DNA from: Gnetum montanum
Taxonomy: Eukaryota > Streptophyta > Gnetopsida > Gnetales > Gnetaceae
Direction: 5' to 3'
Length of the DNA stretch: 64,000 nt
Assembly (NCBI GenBank): GCA_015680685.1
Contig: MNCI01030629.1
Coordinates: forward strand, 832 to 64,831
In this document: one piece after another, positions 24,991-37,416 of the stretch
Position numbering within the stretch: the first letter of the stretch is position 1
Layout of the letters: each line of letters starts with the position of its first letter
The notes under the pieces: generated by a model
Told to the model about the DNA's origin: nothing
Databases searched by the model: none
The model's input: the letters and a program-made list of their open reading frames with translations, nothing else
Translations under genes and position numbers: made by a program

Positions 24991-26060
24991 AATAGCAAGT
25001 AGGAAAAACAACATAGAAAGTAAAAATTTTCCAATTTTAGAGATGTATGCATTGGTGTACAAATTTAGAATTGAAATAGTGCTTCGAAAAATCAAGAGAA
25101 GAAAATAAAGTAGGGAGAATAATCTCAATCCAAAAACATTTACATCACTTTCAACATTTGTACTTTAACTTAAAACCATAAAAGGATTTGAGGTAACAAT
25201 AGAAAAATATAGGACATTTTGAGATTTTGAAAAGAGTTGGTGAACTAACCATCTAGACAATACAATATTTGATTATCTACAAATTTAAACTTTCAATCTT
25301 CCATTTTGTTTTAAGTACTTTCCATCTAACATAGTGATTTCAATTGTTACAAGAAAAATATAATCAAAATGAAGCAATCCTGCTTTAACTACTCTATTAA
25401 TTATATAATAAAAAAATGGCTAAGGATTTATTGTTAATACTACAAATTGGACATCGCTAAGAAAAATGATTTTGAAGGTTATCTAGATTAATTCCATCAA
25501 GCTTTTAGGAAAGATATTCACCGATCATATGCTAGTATTCATAAATTCGTTAGAAAACATAAAAATCTGGTGTTAGAATTTTAGCATTTTTTGAAAATCA
25601 TGTTACTATAGTCCATTCCTTATTTACTTTTAAAACAACCAATCTTTTTACTAGGAAAATGATATTTAAATATGATTTTCCAAGTTTCCTTTTTCCATAA
25701 AGATCTAACCATTCATTTCACTACTAGAAGATGACATCAAATTTTCAAAAAAGGAATTCCCAAATTATTGTACTTAAGTTAGTAGGTATTCCAAGATACG
25801 CCCTTAAAAAGCTTTCTCATAATTAAAGTTTCCTCCTAAATAATATCCAAGAATTTTATTAACAAAATCATAAGCAGATTAATGAGTATTGTTTATAATG
25901 TGAAATGTGTCTATCATGCAAACCTTGATGTATTCCCTCCATTTTAACACATTTCCTCATCCTTAATAAGTTTATGTTAAGTCCTTGGTTCATGTTTCAA
26001 GTCATGTTGAAGTCTAAGTACGAGCTAGAAGTCCTTGTTTTAATTCAAAGTTTATGATAA
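24991..26060. other. AT-rich intergenic sequence, no gene seen
   Basis: Probably the far 3' part of the decayed chromovirus grading into unrelated sequence. No chromodomain, LTR or open frame could be recognised. Confidence 0.5.
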
Positions 26061-26062
26061 TC

Positions 26063-26690
26063 TTATAATAAATTTAGTTTTAGTTGCAAATCAATATAGC
26101 AAAAATGTTCCATGCATCAATAGAACAAACTTTGTGAAAAATAAAATAATTTATCATATAACTCTATTTTAAAAAAACAAATCATACATATCCAACAAAA
26201 ACTTGTTCTTAGCAATTATACAAATCCAACAAAACCTACTCTCACCAATTTTCTAGGTAAAATGGCTAGCATGTTTTCAATGAAAATATCAAGATTCTAT
26301 TTACATCTTGTGCACCACACACTTTTGTTCATCTTGAACCTCATCTAGCTCATATTGTCAAATCAAATTGAACAATTGATTTACTCAATAAATACATAAG
26401 ATCTTTCGTTTGGAAGAAACCAATTTCAGGGTATTATAATAAATTTAGTTTTAGTTTCAATTCAATACCATGAAAATGTTCCATGTACCATTTTATCAAA
26501 CTTCATCATGAATAAAATAATTTCTTCATTGTATACCTATTTCAAGAAAGAAATTTATACAAATCCCACAAAAAACATATTCTCTCCAATTTTTTAGGTA
26601 AAATGGATGGCATTTTTTTCAAAGTAAATATCAAGAATCTATGAAAAACATTTTGCTCATCACCCATATTTGTTCATCTTGAACACCTAT
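26063..26690. repeat. Diverged direct repeat pair abutting the 3' end of the zinc-finger gene
   Basis: Copy 1 is about 26063-26345 and copy 2 about 26435-26690. Shared blocks include AAATTTAGTTTTAGTT, AAAATGTTCCATG, AAATAAAATAATTT, AGGTAAAATGG and TTTGTTCATCTTGAAC. The second copy ends within a few bases of the stop codon (26694-26696) of the minus-strand gene, so the gene's 3' UTR and perhaps its last residues lie in repeat sequence. Confidence 0.75.
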
Positions 26691-26693
26691 TCC

Positions 26694-29600
26694 TCAAATT
26701 AGAAAGCCAACCATCCTTTCAACGTCACCTGTCCCCAAACAAGTGCGACAAGGGACTAAGCCACTTCCACGGCAATCAAAACACCTATTCATAGACCAGA
26801 TAAAAATCAGTGTTCAAGTAAATCCTAGAATGTTTTTTTGCCGGTTTTAATCTTATTAGTAATGTCTGCCTACCATTCAGGCCACTCTCCCTTAGGAAGC
26901 ATAGCAAGATGTACGAAATTTGTACGCCCTGAAAAATAAATAGGCCAAATAAACCAAAATTCAATCATTTGGCAAATGTTGAAGCTTATTAGACATCTTC
27001 ACAAACAGCAGCTTCATCATCAAGACATGAAGATTATTTGACAACAGTGGGCATTATTCATTGCTCATGGATAAAGGCATTGATTACTGCTTCGAAACAA
27101 GAAATTTATGACAAGCATTCCTAATAAACTAATGCCTACTTGAAAACATTTTTGTAAACAAACAAAATATCATAAAAATAATTAAGAGATCAAAAATCAT
27201 TTACTCAAAACTACTTGAAGTTTTCCTATTTAGCTCAGATGCAAACAGCCAAGTCAGTTTGCAATAATCCATTGACATTTCTAGATAGAGAAAGCATATG
27301 GATCAACATTATCTTGTGCCATGCAATCGTATAAAGCACAAGTAAGCTATGGTTTATGTCAAATTCTTATAAAACAGAGTAGGTACCTCTTCCCTTACAT
27401 CTTATGCAAGTTCTTTCTCCAGATCCGTCGCACATTGTACAAGGTTCACTCGGTTGCCTTCTCTTCCACACATGATTTGGCTACATTACAGAGAACATTC
27501 TAAGAAGTTCAGATTTCAAAAAAGAACACTGTTCACAATTAAAATTCATAATGATGTGACAGAAAAATGAATTTCAAATGCAGACATTTGTATATTGCCC
27601 TTATGAGATAGAAGACCATTAAAGAGTAACACAATATATTCCTAAAGGTCCAGTGTGTTTACTCAATTCCTGATGTTTTGCAGCATATGAAGTTCAACCG
27701 ATATCAGGTGGTAAAATAGTTCCATGAAAGACAATTATTTTCTTCTTTGAATCAAAAGGAACACATCGCAAATTCATTGTCTTTTATAGGAATTGAATAA
27801 TTGACATTCAAAGTAAAACATTTCATTTTGTCAAACTGCATGACTGACAGTTTCCTTGCATTGTCAAAGAGGATAGTAAGGTTCAGAGATAATGAGTATC
27901 GTAACTTGGCACATTTATGTTATTCTCTTTGGGCATTATGTTAGCATGACAGAAAAGAGTAAAATCTTCAGATATTCGTAAAAACCACCATCTCAAGTAC
28001 TCTCAAAATTAATGTGTCTTTCTCAGAGGAGAGACACTGCATGCTTTGGAGAAGTGCTGATGAAGTAATTTTTATAAGAAAGCATGACATCTGTCTAACC
28101 TTCCAGTTCAACATAGACATCATCCTTGGTAATGTTTGTGCCCACATTTGCATTCAAAGAGCTATACCATCTTGCAGGCATTCTTAATGGAGACCAGTCC
28201 GCGCCAAAGAAAAGCTTGCAACTGTCCATATCAATATTTTCCGCTACTTCGCTGTTTCCTTACTTTTCACTTGCTGTGGTTTCTCTTATAGAACCTAATC
28301 ATCTGGTTCCAGCTACTCTAAATGTACTATTTACATTTTTTTTTCTTTTTAATACTTTTCCTTGAGGCTGCAACATCTCCACCTGCTCAAGTTCTCTGAA
28401 AACAGAGATAGAGAGAGTTCTCTACAAGGAACTTAAACAAAAAACAAATAATAGAACTATACAAAGGATAAATGTTTTCCGTTTTAAATGTGTAGTACGA
28501 AAAACAATGAAACATAGTTTATGTAATTTGAGGTTCTTTGATGCACCAAAACCTTAATGAATCATATTTGTGGTCATCCTAGTTTATATTATGTGACTGG
28601 TCCAAAAGAAACAATTCTTTCACAGTCATTATCATGGTGCATTTATCCCATCATGGATTAGCCTATTAAGGTACTTGAAGAATTTGGCAATGATTTTCTA
28701 CGGCCCGTTGTTTATCTGATGCCATAGCCTAGATGTATATTTTTACCATATCCCCAGGTTGGCACATGTCTTAGTATACCCCTTGGGATCAAACCTGTGA
28801 CTTACAAACCATGAGTGGCATGCTCTCACCAAGTAAGCAATGCCTCATTGGCAGAAAATTCTCACAAGAAACATGGATATTTGGATGGATGGATAGATGT
28901 ATCAAGCCTCTATTTAGTTAATTTCCACAGCATGCTTCTGATATTATACATTTGTCCGTAGCATAGATTCTTAAATATGAATTTTGAAAACTAAAACAGA
29001 ATTTATATTGGATCATTGACATAAGGCGCTCATAAATTGACACGCAGAGAGTCTTTTGGGGTGTTAGTGTATGAGAGAGACTTCAAATTGAGGTAGGGAA
29101 TGCCACATTGATATTGAGTGTGGCACTTGATGAAAGAACGAGTCTCTTGTAGAGAGTTATTGAGCTCCATTGGAGGGAGTCTCTCAATTATGAGATCCTG
29201 GATGATACTTTGGGCTTTTATGGAATCAGACCTGGTTGATGCAATACTAAAGCGTGTGTTTTGATCCCAAGATTGAATAAAGCATGCTTTTCTTTTGTTT
29301 CTTTGGCCTCAAATCATGTGTTTGGGGGTTTTGTCGTGTGGCTTGATATGCTCCTATTCCAATGCATCAACATTTCCTGCACGAGATCAAGAAGCACTTG
29401 TGGAACTATTGATTAATACTGAATCCATTTCAAGTTCAAATGATCTTCAAGCTCCTTTCAAACATACTCTTTTCTTTTTTCAGAAAACAATGTTTTTTAT
29501 TTTACAACTAGATTTTATCTCAATCATCTTCCTCAATTTTTTAAATGTATCAAACACTTTTGGTATAACAATCTATGAAGGTAACAAAATAACTATTACC

Positions 29601-32600
29601 TCTCAATGTTTCAACTGAAAATGAACTACCTATGTCAATGTAACTAAGCTGTAACTTTTTCATATCTTTATTATGATATATCTTGAATTATTGGCTTGCT
29701 GCATTGCTTCAAATATAAGCTTTACATTTTACTGTCCTCTTATTCAAACTTTAGCACACCCTTTAATTTGTACATCTTCTACAATGGCAAATGCCCAAGA
29801 TGTGCATTTCAAAGTGCTTCTTTTGAAAGTTGTCTAGGATTTAACATTTTGGCTATAGCACGCTGATGGGTTTTCTTCTCAAACTTTAAGAATAAGCTTG
29901 TGCTTCTTTGTCTATCCCTGTTATTCTAAGTACATCAACACCCCTTCCAAATAACTTGCTAAATAGGTTATTATTGTCTTCATGATATTAACTTTTCAAT
30001 ATGACACCCCTTAAACACCAATATACTATTGGAACATCAAGGCTTTTCATCAACACATCTACAATCTTTGTCAACCATGTGCAATTTCTTCATTCGTTTT
30101 CTTTCAGTGGGCCTCCACGCTTGACAGGCATCTTGGACCAAGATTGGTTTCTCTAGTGTGTGCAGTGGGCTGCTCTTATGGGATTTTCATTTGGGTTTTG
30201 GAGGGCCTTGGGTTTCCTTTGCACATTGCATTTTGGGTTGCCCTTGTTTAGATTCCTTGAACAAGAATTTCATGTGGTTGTAGGAAGTTCTTACCCACTG
30301 TACCATTGCAGCCTCCGCAGCCTGATTTTTGACAAGTAACAAACTGCCAACCTTATTCTATATCCTTTCCATTGGGCGATTTTAGCTTGGATTTTTGCAT
30401 TTCTGTCGTTGCCTATTTGATTGCTGATCAAGCATTAGTTCCTTCATCTGTTGCAGACCTTGTGGATTCAATAGGGTTGGCCTGTTGTGTGACCTTTGAA
30501 GCCATTTGCAGTTCCCTAGAAGGAGTCACTACCTTCGGGAACTTCACTAAATTCTAGTGAGAAGAGTGAGCTGTAAATTGATTTGCAGCCCTTTTTGTGC
30601 CCTGAAACTTCTTGTTCTCTTGTGGGTGGGGGGTTTCATTAAGCTTGATTGAGTAGTTTGTTGAAATACGCCCCTTCAGTGAATAAACACTGCACACATG
30701 GAGATAGTTATTGTAAAAGATGGGCTAGAGAAAGTGTCTGTGTGGCCCTTCCAAAACAACCTTTCAAACCATGTCAGTGTCCTCTGACATAGGAAGACAA
30801 AAGTGTGTGACCACGTTGGAAAGCCCTTTTGTCATCATAGGGTCAATTGCCAAAATCTCCCTAAATAAACAGTAATTTTCTACATGATCCCTTCAGACTA
30901 AAACTCAATGGAAAGGCCTTAAGGATGCAGCCAAGCAATGAGCCAGTGCTTGGTTTGACAAATGCTTCGAAATCCATTTCTCCATCTACAATATAAGATT
31001 TTTTATCATCATGCCAAGGCAGATTCAATTGTGATTATATCAAACTCATGCTTGAAACAAACAACATTTCACTAACTCAGAGAGTGTTTGTTTGGATTGG
31101 AACACTAGTCCATGCATGGGCTACCCAGGCTTGATATCCTTCAATAGTGGCACCCTATCATTGAAGGAGCCAATGAGAGACCACTGGAATTTTCTCCACT
31201 GAACAAGCAGGGCTTTTTCAGAAATGCAAATCCTTAGTCTGTTCGTGCAATTGAAGGGCCCAAAGTTAATATCATCTTACAAATTTGACTAATTTGCCTT
31301 AAACTAGACTTACCATGCAATGTGTTCACAAAGGACATTATGCTTTTCTGAGCACTGCCATCTCCATTGCTGTCCACCAAGGAAGCTACTGTAGAAACCT
31401 TAGGGCCATTGCTCAAAACCCTTGGCTCTATAAAGCCACCACCTAGATCCATGTCCACAGCCATTCCCTCTTTGATGGTTTTATTGATTAAGCTTTGGTT
31501 GTTTAATTCCTAGTGTTGTTTAATTGTGTATGCTTTACCTTATATGTCCTGGTACCTGTATGCTCACCTTGCTTAGCTTAACTGTTTAATGTTGTATCGC
31601 TTAGCTTAATTATTTACCTTAATTATTTAATGTACTCTTTCTTTGTCTCAAAAAAGTTATCTAATATTCTTTTTTCTGGCATGTTACATATTTTATTTTA
31701 TATTTACATGTGTATCACCTTATGTTCATGTGATATCTATTTTCTAATGTTTTCTTATATTCGAACTCCTTTTATTTCATGTAATTTATATTTTAATATT
31801 TTCTCTTTTTTTATGTACTAAGTGGATATTTTTTATGGAGGATGTCTTAGGTTGGTATGGTCTGATGTCTCTAATGTTCGATAACTCTGTGTATTCTTGT
31901 ATAGCTGGAACTCAGGATCTCAACATTATGGTTTGATGTTGATATATAAATATATTTTATTTTAATCTCCCTTTTGATTGATTGATTGTTGATTATGTTA
32001 TTGGGTACATTTTGGAGTAAGTACGACTCAGTAGCCCGCTAAAATATTTTTTCATACATGTAGCCCTTAAGTCAACAATGTAATAATGACATTAACATAG
32101 ACAAGAACCACCTAAGTACTGTTAATGAAAAATGTCTGTGCTGATACACTAGTATTTGTAATGTTTGTCTGGAACAACCATGATTCCTCTAAGCTCATTG
32201 ATAGTTTCAAGAGCCTTGTCCCTCATCATCTCCATACAGTTCATCTACTCAACAAGTAGACAAACTTTAGGTTTTATTTTTTGGTAAATAAAATTTGAAT
32301 GTGTCAATCATACCAAAGCAATGCTGCACATTTCCAAAATTTTATTATGGTGCTTTTCACTAACTAGCAAGCTAGAAGAAGAAAGGATTCTATCTACAGC
32401 CTCCCAAAAACTAACAATCCCAAAAGACATGACTGTTTAGGTGCAGTAGCTAGTGTGTATTTATATAAGTCATGACTGTTTAGATATGGTAGCTAACACT
32501 TGTTTAGTTGAGAATATTTACTTTTAGTGAACATTATTAAAAGAAAATACCTGAAAACTTATGCATATAAAAGGTTCATCACCCAAAGGTTCAATGCTCA

Positions 32601-34168
32601 TCCCACTAAGGCAAGTCCTAGGGTGCCAGGAAGGTCAGTGGATAAGTGAGAGCCTAATCACTGTTTAAGTGGCTGCACCCAAACTCAAACCTAGGTCTTA
32701 CGATTTGAGAAACAAGAACCTTACCATCACTCCAAATGATAGGCCCTAAAAACTTATAATTTCTAAAATCCAAATACTTTTTCTCTAGTGCCCAAGCCAG
32801 AATATTACCTGATTTCTAATTGAACCTATAAATCAACTAGTCCTCAAGTGTCAAACAATAAACTACAATTCAAGACATTGTGTGGAATATCGTTGTTTTG
32901 TTATTGAAACCCCTGAATATTGTCATTGTAGGAACTAAAAGGTGTACACAAATGTTTTCATTCTGTATATATCATTGCGCCATGCAACTCAGACTATTCA
33001 AAACACGGATAAAGGAAGGAATAAATAGATTGCCTGTTAAACAATCACTTGCTGAAGATAAATGAGCTCATTATATAAATGATCAATGACAACAACATCA
33101 TTAAATGATCCATTAAGATAAATGAGCTCATTATATAAATGATCAATAAAAACAACATCATTAAATAATCAATGAAAACAACATTAACAAAATGAAGGAC
33201 TACATGAGACATGAAAAAATGTTTCCAAGTTCAAATCTGACTGTCCAAGATTTAAATGATAAAAATTTATTAAATGCTTCCATAGAATGGTTCTGTGAAT
33301 GCATAACTTCAGGGAATATAGTATTTTTGTGATCCTAAAAGACAACGTCCCATAAAGATCACCTACAAAGAATCACCTAAAACCAACGTGAGTATAGATT
33401 TTCATCTGTAAGTTGTGAAACCCTGCGTCAGGGCAACAAAAAAGATGCATTAGATTCTGAAAAATAACCAAATGATTAAATTAGTTAACAGTTATTACTA
33501 CATCAGCATACTATCATATGGTACAGCTTAATTATAGCAAGTAGATTACCCCAAATTCTCAGAAGCATACGGCGACGAAACCCATATTAGATAGACATTC
33601 TTGAAATATTTCTTCATGATGTAATGAAGCAGCCTGGGGGCTTAAGTTTACTTCTATGGGTCCATTAATCCGATATCACCAAAGACATAAAGTTGCAATT
33701 ATTTGGAAGCCACCAAAGGATTTATTTGCTCCAACAATGACGCCACAAAAAAAAAATATTCTATCAATGAAATTCCGAAGAGATCGCCCAAGAAATGAGC
33801 CCCCCTAAGCTAAAATTAATCTCTATATCACACTGCATAGAATACACACAATCTCGAAAACCGAATACCAATCCGGCTGACACAGAAGCTTGTACTACGA
33901 AAAGTTTGAATGACCAAAGACGGAGATAATACAACCTGAAAAATGAATAAGGAATAAACGTACATACCCGAGTTGTGATAACCCAACTGGGCCTATCATT
34001 GGCTGCAAGGGCAGAGCACGTCAGGGGAACACTGTATCTGATGGAGGAGCTGCTGCATGAATGCTGCAACTTGTTCACAAATCCACAACAAGAAGCAGCA
34101 GCATTTACACTTGGCGCTTGCATCTCTTCCCGTTGCCGCATACGAAGCAACGAATGAGCCAGAGTCAT
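26694..34168 (-). CDS. DnaJ-type zinc-finger (CxxCxGxG x4) protein, probably plastid-targeted, four exons
   Basis: Complement join of 26694-26784, 26874-26928, 27387-27480 and 33968-34168 gives 146 residues with GT/AG introns and matching phases. Four CxxCxGxG motifs are visible: CTMCDGSG (81-88), CIRCKGRG (92-99), CFDCRGSG (118-125) and CRTCLGTG (129-136), separated by the family block RTNFVHLAMLPKGEWPEW. There is no J domain, so this is a stand-alone DnaJ cysteine-rich protein, a class that includes plastid thylakoid-assembly and Rubisco-assembly factors. Residues 1-67 are rich in Ser/Ala and basic residues, like a transit peptide. A second possible start is Met16 (34123). The C-terminus ends soon after the last motif (VERMVGFLI), shorter than I expect of the family. 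Intron 1 is 6.5 kb. Confidence 0.88.
28100..28258 (-). other. Orphan exon-like block in intron 1 of the zinc-finger gene
   Basis: A minus-strand frame of about 52 codons with protein-like composition, including MDSCKLFFGADWSPLRMPAR and NITKDDVYVELE. A donor-like GAAG/GTTAGA lies at its 3' side and an AG at 28259-28260. I do not recognise the protein. Its entry phase does not fit exon 1 of the host gene, whose exons splice correctly without it. It could be an exon of another transcript, a captured fragment or a chance frame. Confidence 0.25.
28745..28860 (-). mobile_element. tRNA-derived SINE, third family, minus strand
   Basis: On the minus strand it reads TTGCTTACTTGGTGAGAGCA (A-box region), then GGTTTGATCCCAAGGGGTAT (B-box and start of body) and ATGTGCCAACC. 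It lines up with the copy at 15585-15720 through the same CCAAGGGGTAT and ATGTGCCACC blocks. Confidence 0.65.
32575..32755 (-). mobile_element. SINE-like repeat, fourth family (copy 2)
   Basis: On the minus strand: GGAGTGATGGTAAGG (A-box-like), GACCTAGGTTTGAGTTTGG (B-box-like), GGTGCAGCCACTT, and an end near GGTTCATCACCC on the plus strand. It is longer and better preserved than the copy at 19425. The head and the GTGCAGCC block recall the Au-type SINE class; that assignment is tentative. Confidence 0.5.
33057..33176. repeat. 60-bp tandem duplication
   Basis: Two adjacent copies (33057-33116 and 33117-33176), each starting GATAAATGAGCTCATTATAT, with a handful of differences. The GAGCTC at the start of each copy is palindromic. 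Confidence 0.9.
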
Positions 34169-34869
34169 CCGGGATTTGACATTTTAAAGAGCTTTTGAAA
34201 CCCAAAATTCGTAGTCAACCAAAACCATTTCATGTTAGTGGTCATGACTCAGGACGTACATTCATGTTTCAATTTACAGGTGCGGCAGTATTAGAGCCGC
34301 CATATGGTAGGAACTACATGGGTAACCAATATGCTTTTTAATGGGGAAAAACAAAAGGAAAAGAAAAAGTAATTTGGGTATTTAAGATAAAAAAACATGA
34401 AAATATAGGTCAGGTTTGTGCTATAAAAAAGGTAGTTTGTTAATTAGAAAACACATAAAATTTTGTTAGTAAAAAAAATTAATGAAACTCGAACTGCTTT
34501 GCTTTTCATTGTCTCAGTATATTAATTCACTTTTAATCGTTTCTTTGTTTTTAAGGAAATAACTCAAAAGAACTATATACTTCACATAAAGAAAAAAAAG
34601 GAGGTCGCGTAGACCGAAGCACAACAACAGCTAGACCAAGGGCCCAGCAAGAAAGGGTGGCTTTACACACATCAACAAGCTACAATGTCATTTGGCACAA
34701 CCACAATGTTGTTCAAGGCATTCCAATTCGCAAGGCTACCAATGGGTGCCATGTGTAGACATAAGGTGTAAAATGTAGTCTTAGACATGAAATAGATTTG
34801 TTGTGGCAAATAAAGGATACTATGCAAAGCATCAAAGTGGGTGGACCAAGCCTACCAAGCAGGCTTGTC
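34169..34869. other. 5' flank of the zinc-finger gene, then repeat-derived sequence
   Basis: The first ~300 bases upstream of the start codon are presumably the promoter of the minus-strand gene, but no convincing TATA motif at a proper distance could be fixed. From about 34580 the base composition changes (GC rises), marking the start of the decayed repeat block that runs to 37950. Confidence 0.5.
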
Positions 34870-34964
34870 GATGTCGGTAAGCCTTCACAAGCTAGTGCCG
34901 ATGTCGGTAAGCCTTCACAAGCTAGTGCCAATGGGATGTCGGTAAGCCTTCACAAGCTAGTGCC
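34870..34964. repeat. 30-bp tandem repeat, three copies
   Basis: GATGTCGGTAAGCCTTCACA begins each unit at 34870, 34900 and 34935; the last two are separated by an extra AATGG. On the minus strand the unit can be read as a short peptide repeat, but no longer frame supports a protein. Confidence 0.9.
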
Positions 34965-36354
34965 AATGGGGTTTGGAGTGTGTATGGAATGAGAAGGAAA
35001 ATGGGTTAAGGCAGATACCACCCCACACATTGATTGGCTAAATGTGCTAGTATCTCTCATATGTTGGCAAATTATCTAGGTGTAGGGCTATGCTTGGCTC
35101 GTCTTCAAGGAAGACGAGGGTCAAGAGGGCATTGGTGGAATCAGTAGGCCGGTAAGAGCCAAATTGGTCCATTGTATTGTTAAAAATCCAAAACTTTATA
35201 GTTTAGTGCTTCGGTGTTTGGTGCTAGGCTCCATGAAGACCTATGGGGACAAGTGGACAGGCTTGTGGATGATAGGGCTTTAGGCATGTGAGGATGGTGG
35301 CAACAATGGGGTGGTGAACTTGGTGGAAGTTGGACCAATGGGGAAGTTAACGTGAGCGATAGCGAAATCCTAGGCATAGACATTAGGGTAGCAATAGTAA
35401 CAAGGGGAATTATGTCAAGTGGTAGCCTCATGATTAGTAGTGAGGATGATAGGATCTTAGAGGACTTTTAGGAAACTATGGGTATTGCAAATAAGAGGTT
35501 GACTCACTTCGAGTATGGGGACGAAAGGCTAATGAGTTATGCTTGGGGCAATTAGGATAAGAGTCATGTGAGGGTTTAGATGGGTAGTAAAAGGAAGTAG
35601 TAGTAAAGGTAATATCTATGTCCTTGGATTGGTAATTTAAGAACTCAAGCCCTTGGGATGAAGTTGGTAATGACAAGGGTGTTTGGCTGAAACCAACATC
35701 CATGTTTTGTTCCACTCTATCCCCATTGTGAGGGGCATGTCACTTAGAAAAGTCTTAGGGTGGAGTAGGGTTGTTGGAACATTGATAGTTGAGCACGTTG
35801 GTGCATAGGAGTTTGTCAATGTGTCTGAGGGTATGTTCTCAATCCTTAGGAGGGATGTCAATGTTTCAAATGCCTTGCTCATGAGTAATTGCCTTTGGGA
35901 TCCTCTCATGTTGACAAATCGACATTCCATTAGCTAGGGTCTAGTATAGGAAGTAGTCAATGATGTCAAAGAGGAACCTTGGAAAGTTGATGGTGGAGCC
36001 ATTTTTTAGGCTTCAGAGGACATATATGTGGCCACTCATAAGCTAGTTAGAGGGTTGACAAAAGAGAAACTTGCAAACCACCTTAGCTATAGATCTTCAT
36101 GGCTCAATTAGACTAGTAGCCCATTATCCCCCCTTGTGCTATGTTAATATGGATTACTAGCCAAAAAACCCTTTGCAACTTCTTGTCCTACCATGTTGAT
36201 TTTTGACAATCCATTTTCCTATTTATGGGAAGCCATTCAGCCTATAGTGTCGACCTCCATGATAGAAACCATTTTATGGCCAACCTTGAAGGTTGTGCTA
36301 TTCTATGTTTGGATGGCATAGGAAGCAAGGCCAAACAATGGAAAGGATGTCTAC
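34965..36354. other. Decayed, unidentified repeat interrupted by solo LTR (left part)
   Basis: Moderately GC-rich sequence with short frames on both strands and many stops. The sequence continues on the other side of the LTR (37417 onward) once the 5-bp target duplication is allowed for, so it was one unit before insertion. Plus-strand frames give runs such as PWKVDGGA and HKLVRGLTKEKLANHLSYR, suggesting former coding sequence, possibly of a retroelement. No family is recognised. Confidence 0.4.
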
Positions 36355-37416
36355 TGATGAGTGGCGAGGTACCCCTACACTCCACCATACAAATACGAGC
36401 GTGCGCGCGCGATCCGGTCGAACTCCGCAGACTAAATGCCTTAACGCCACCCGAAACACTTGGGGTTAATCGTTCGTTGTCTTCCCAGGCTTGCTTGTAA
36501 GTGTCACGGTGTATGGTTAAGCAAGTCTGAGGTATGTGATTTTTTTGGTATTTTTGGCTTATCTCATATGCTATCAGAGGAAAGGGTTGAGAAACTAAGC
36601 TAACTCTAACTAAAGATCTAAGTCTAAATTAGCTAGCATCAGCATCCGTTCCCACTTACCGGACACACCCTGAACTATGCAACTGCAGCTTACCAAACGC
36701 TAATCGTTACTGGGATTGCCACACGTAACGCAAGTGCTCGAAGTGGTCGTACTGAGGCACCTATTTAGCTTATGTGTGATAAGCAGTCGATTCCTTAGCC
36801 AGCCGTACACACCCGTGGGTGCTCGTAACTAAGTCGTACTTATCACACGTTCTAGCCTAGCAATGAGCAGCCGATTCCTCAACTAGCCGTACACATCGGA
36901 CTACCACTGGGATTACCAAGTGCAGAATCCTGGAATACGCTACTGGGTTACCAAGCAGCCAATGCTCGTAATTGAGTCGTACTCATGCGTTGCGTCAAGC
37001 AGCCGATTCCTTGACTAGCCGTACACGTCCGTAGATGCTCGTAATCAAGTCGTACTTGAACACACTAGGAAAGCAGTAAATGAAAGCAACAATAAATGAA
37101 ACCACGTGCTGCAAGGTTTATCCAATCAAGTTCATCTTTATTGCCGTACACAACTTGGGTTCAGGTTACAAGTTGCTCGAATAAAGAGCCGTTCACTCTA
37201 GGACTCCTACTACGGGCACATGGGGAAAAATTCTAACTCTGGAGTGATCAATCTGCCAGAGCATCGCTACACTAGCCAGGATTAGGAAATGAAGGGAGTG
37301 CCGCCTCTTATTTATAGATATGACGGCGGGACGCGATATCACATACGCGATATCGCATGGGATGTGATATCGCGACGGCCGCGATATCGCGGCCCAGTGC
37401 AAGTTGCGTCTCATCA
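36355..37416 (-). mobile_element. Solo LTR (Athila-like), 1062 bp, with 5-bp target-site duplication
   Basis: The plus strand starts TGATGAGTGGCGAGG and ends GCGTCTCATCA, so both ends are TG...CA. TCTAC at 36350-36354 and TCTAC at 37417-37421 form a perfect 5-bp target duplication. No internal element sequence is present: this is the product of recombination between the two LTRs of a full element. The LTR lies on the minus strand, with its TATA motif (CTATAAATAAGAG reversed at ~37308) and four GATATC palindromes in U3 at 37325-37395. It is closely related to 1-271 and more distantly to 1751-2594 and 41184-42070. Confidence 0.92.

Larger units (their letters stand above)
27481..33967 (-). other. 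Intron 1 of the zinc-finger gene (6.5 kb): contents
   Basis: It holds an unexplained coding-like block (28100-28258), a SINE (28745-28860), a SINE-like repeat (32575-32755) and a 60-bp tandem duplication (33057-33176). The stretch 30100-31470 has a short minus-strand ORF (31234-31464) and degraded coding-like sequence in no recognisable family. The rest is AT-rich. Confidence 0.7.

Noticed and set aside
28126-28365. Plus-strand 79-codon ORF
   Set aside because: Low-complexity hydrophobic translation with a poly(T) run; the opposite strand reads better.
30100-31470. Possible LINE ORF1 remnant on the minus strand
   Set aside because: One 76-codon frame and scattered protein-like fragments only; no zinc knuckle, endonuclease or RT motif was found, so I could not assign a family.
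33764-33967. Extension of the zinc-finger exon 1 frame past its donor
   Set aside because: A GTATGT donor at 33967 and in-phase joining to the first zinc-finger exon show that this part is intron.
36225-36500. 91-codon plus-strand ORF
   Set aside because: It crosses the left edge of the solo LTR at 36355, so it joins unrelated sequences.
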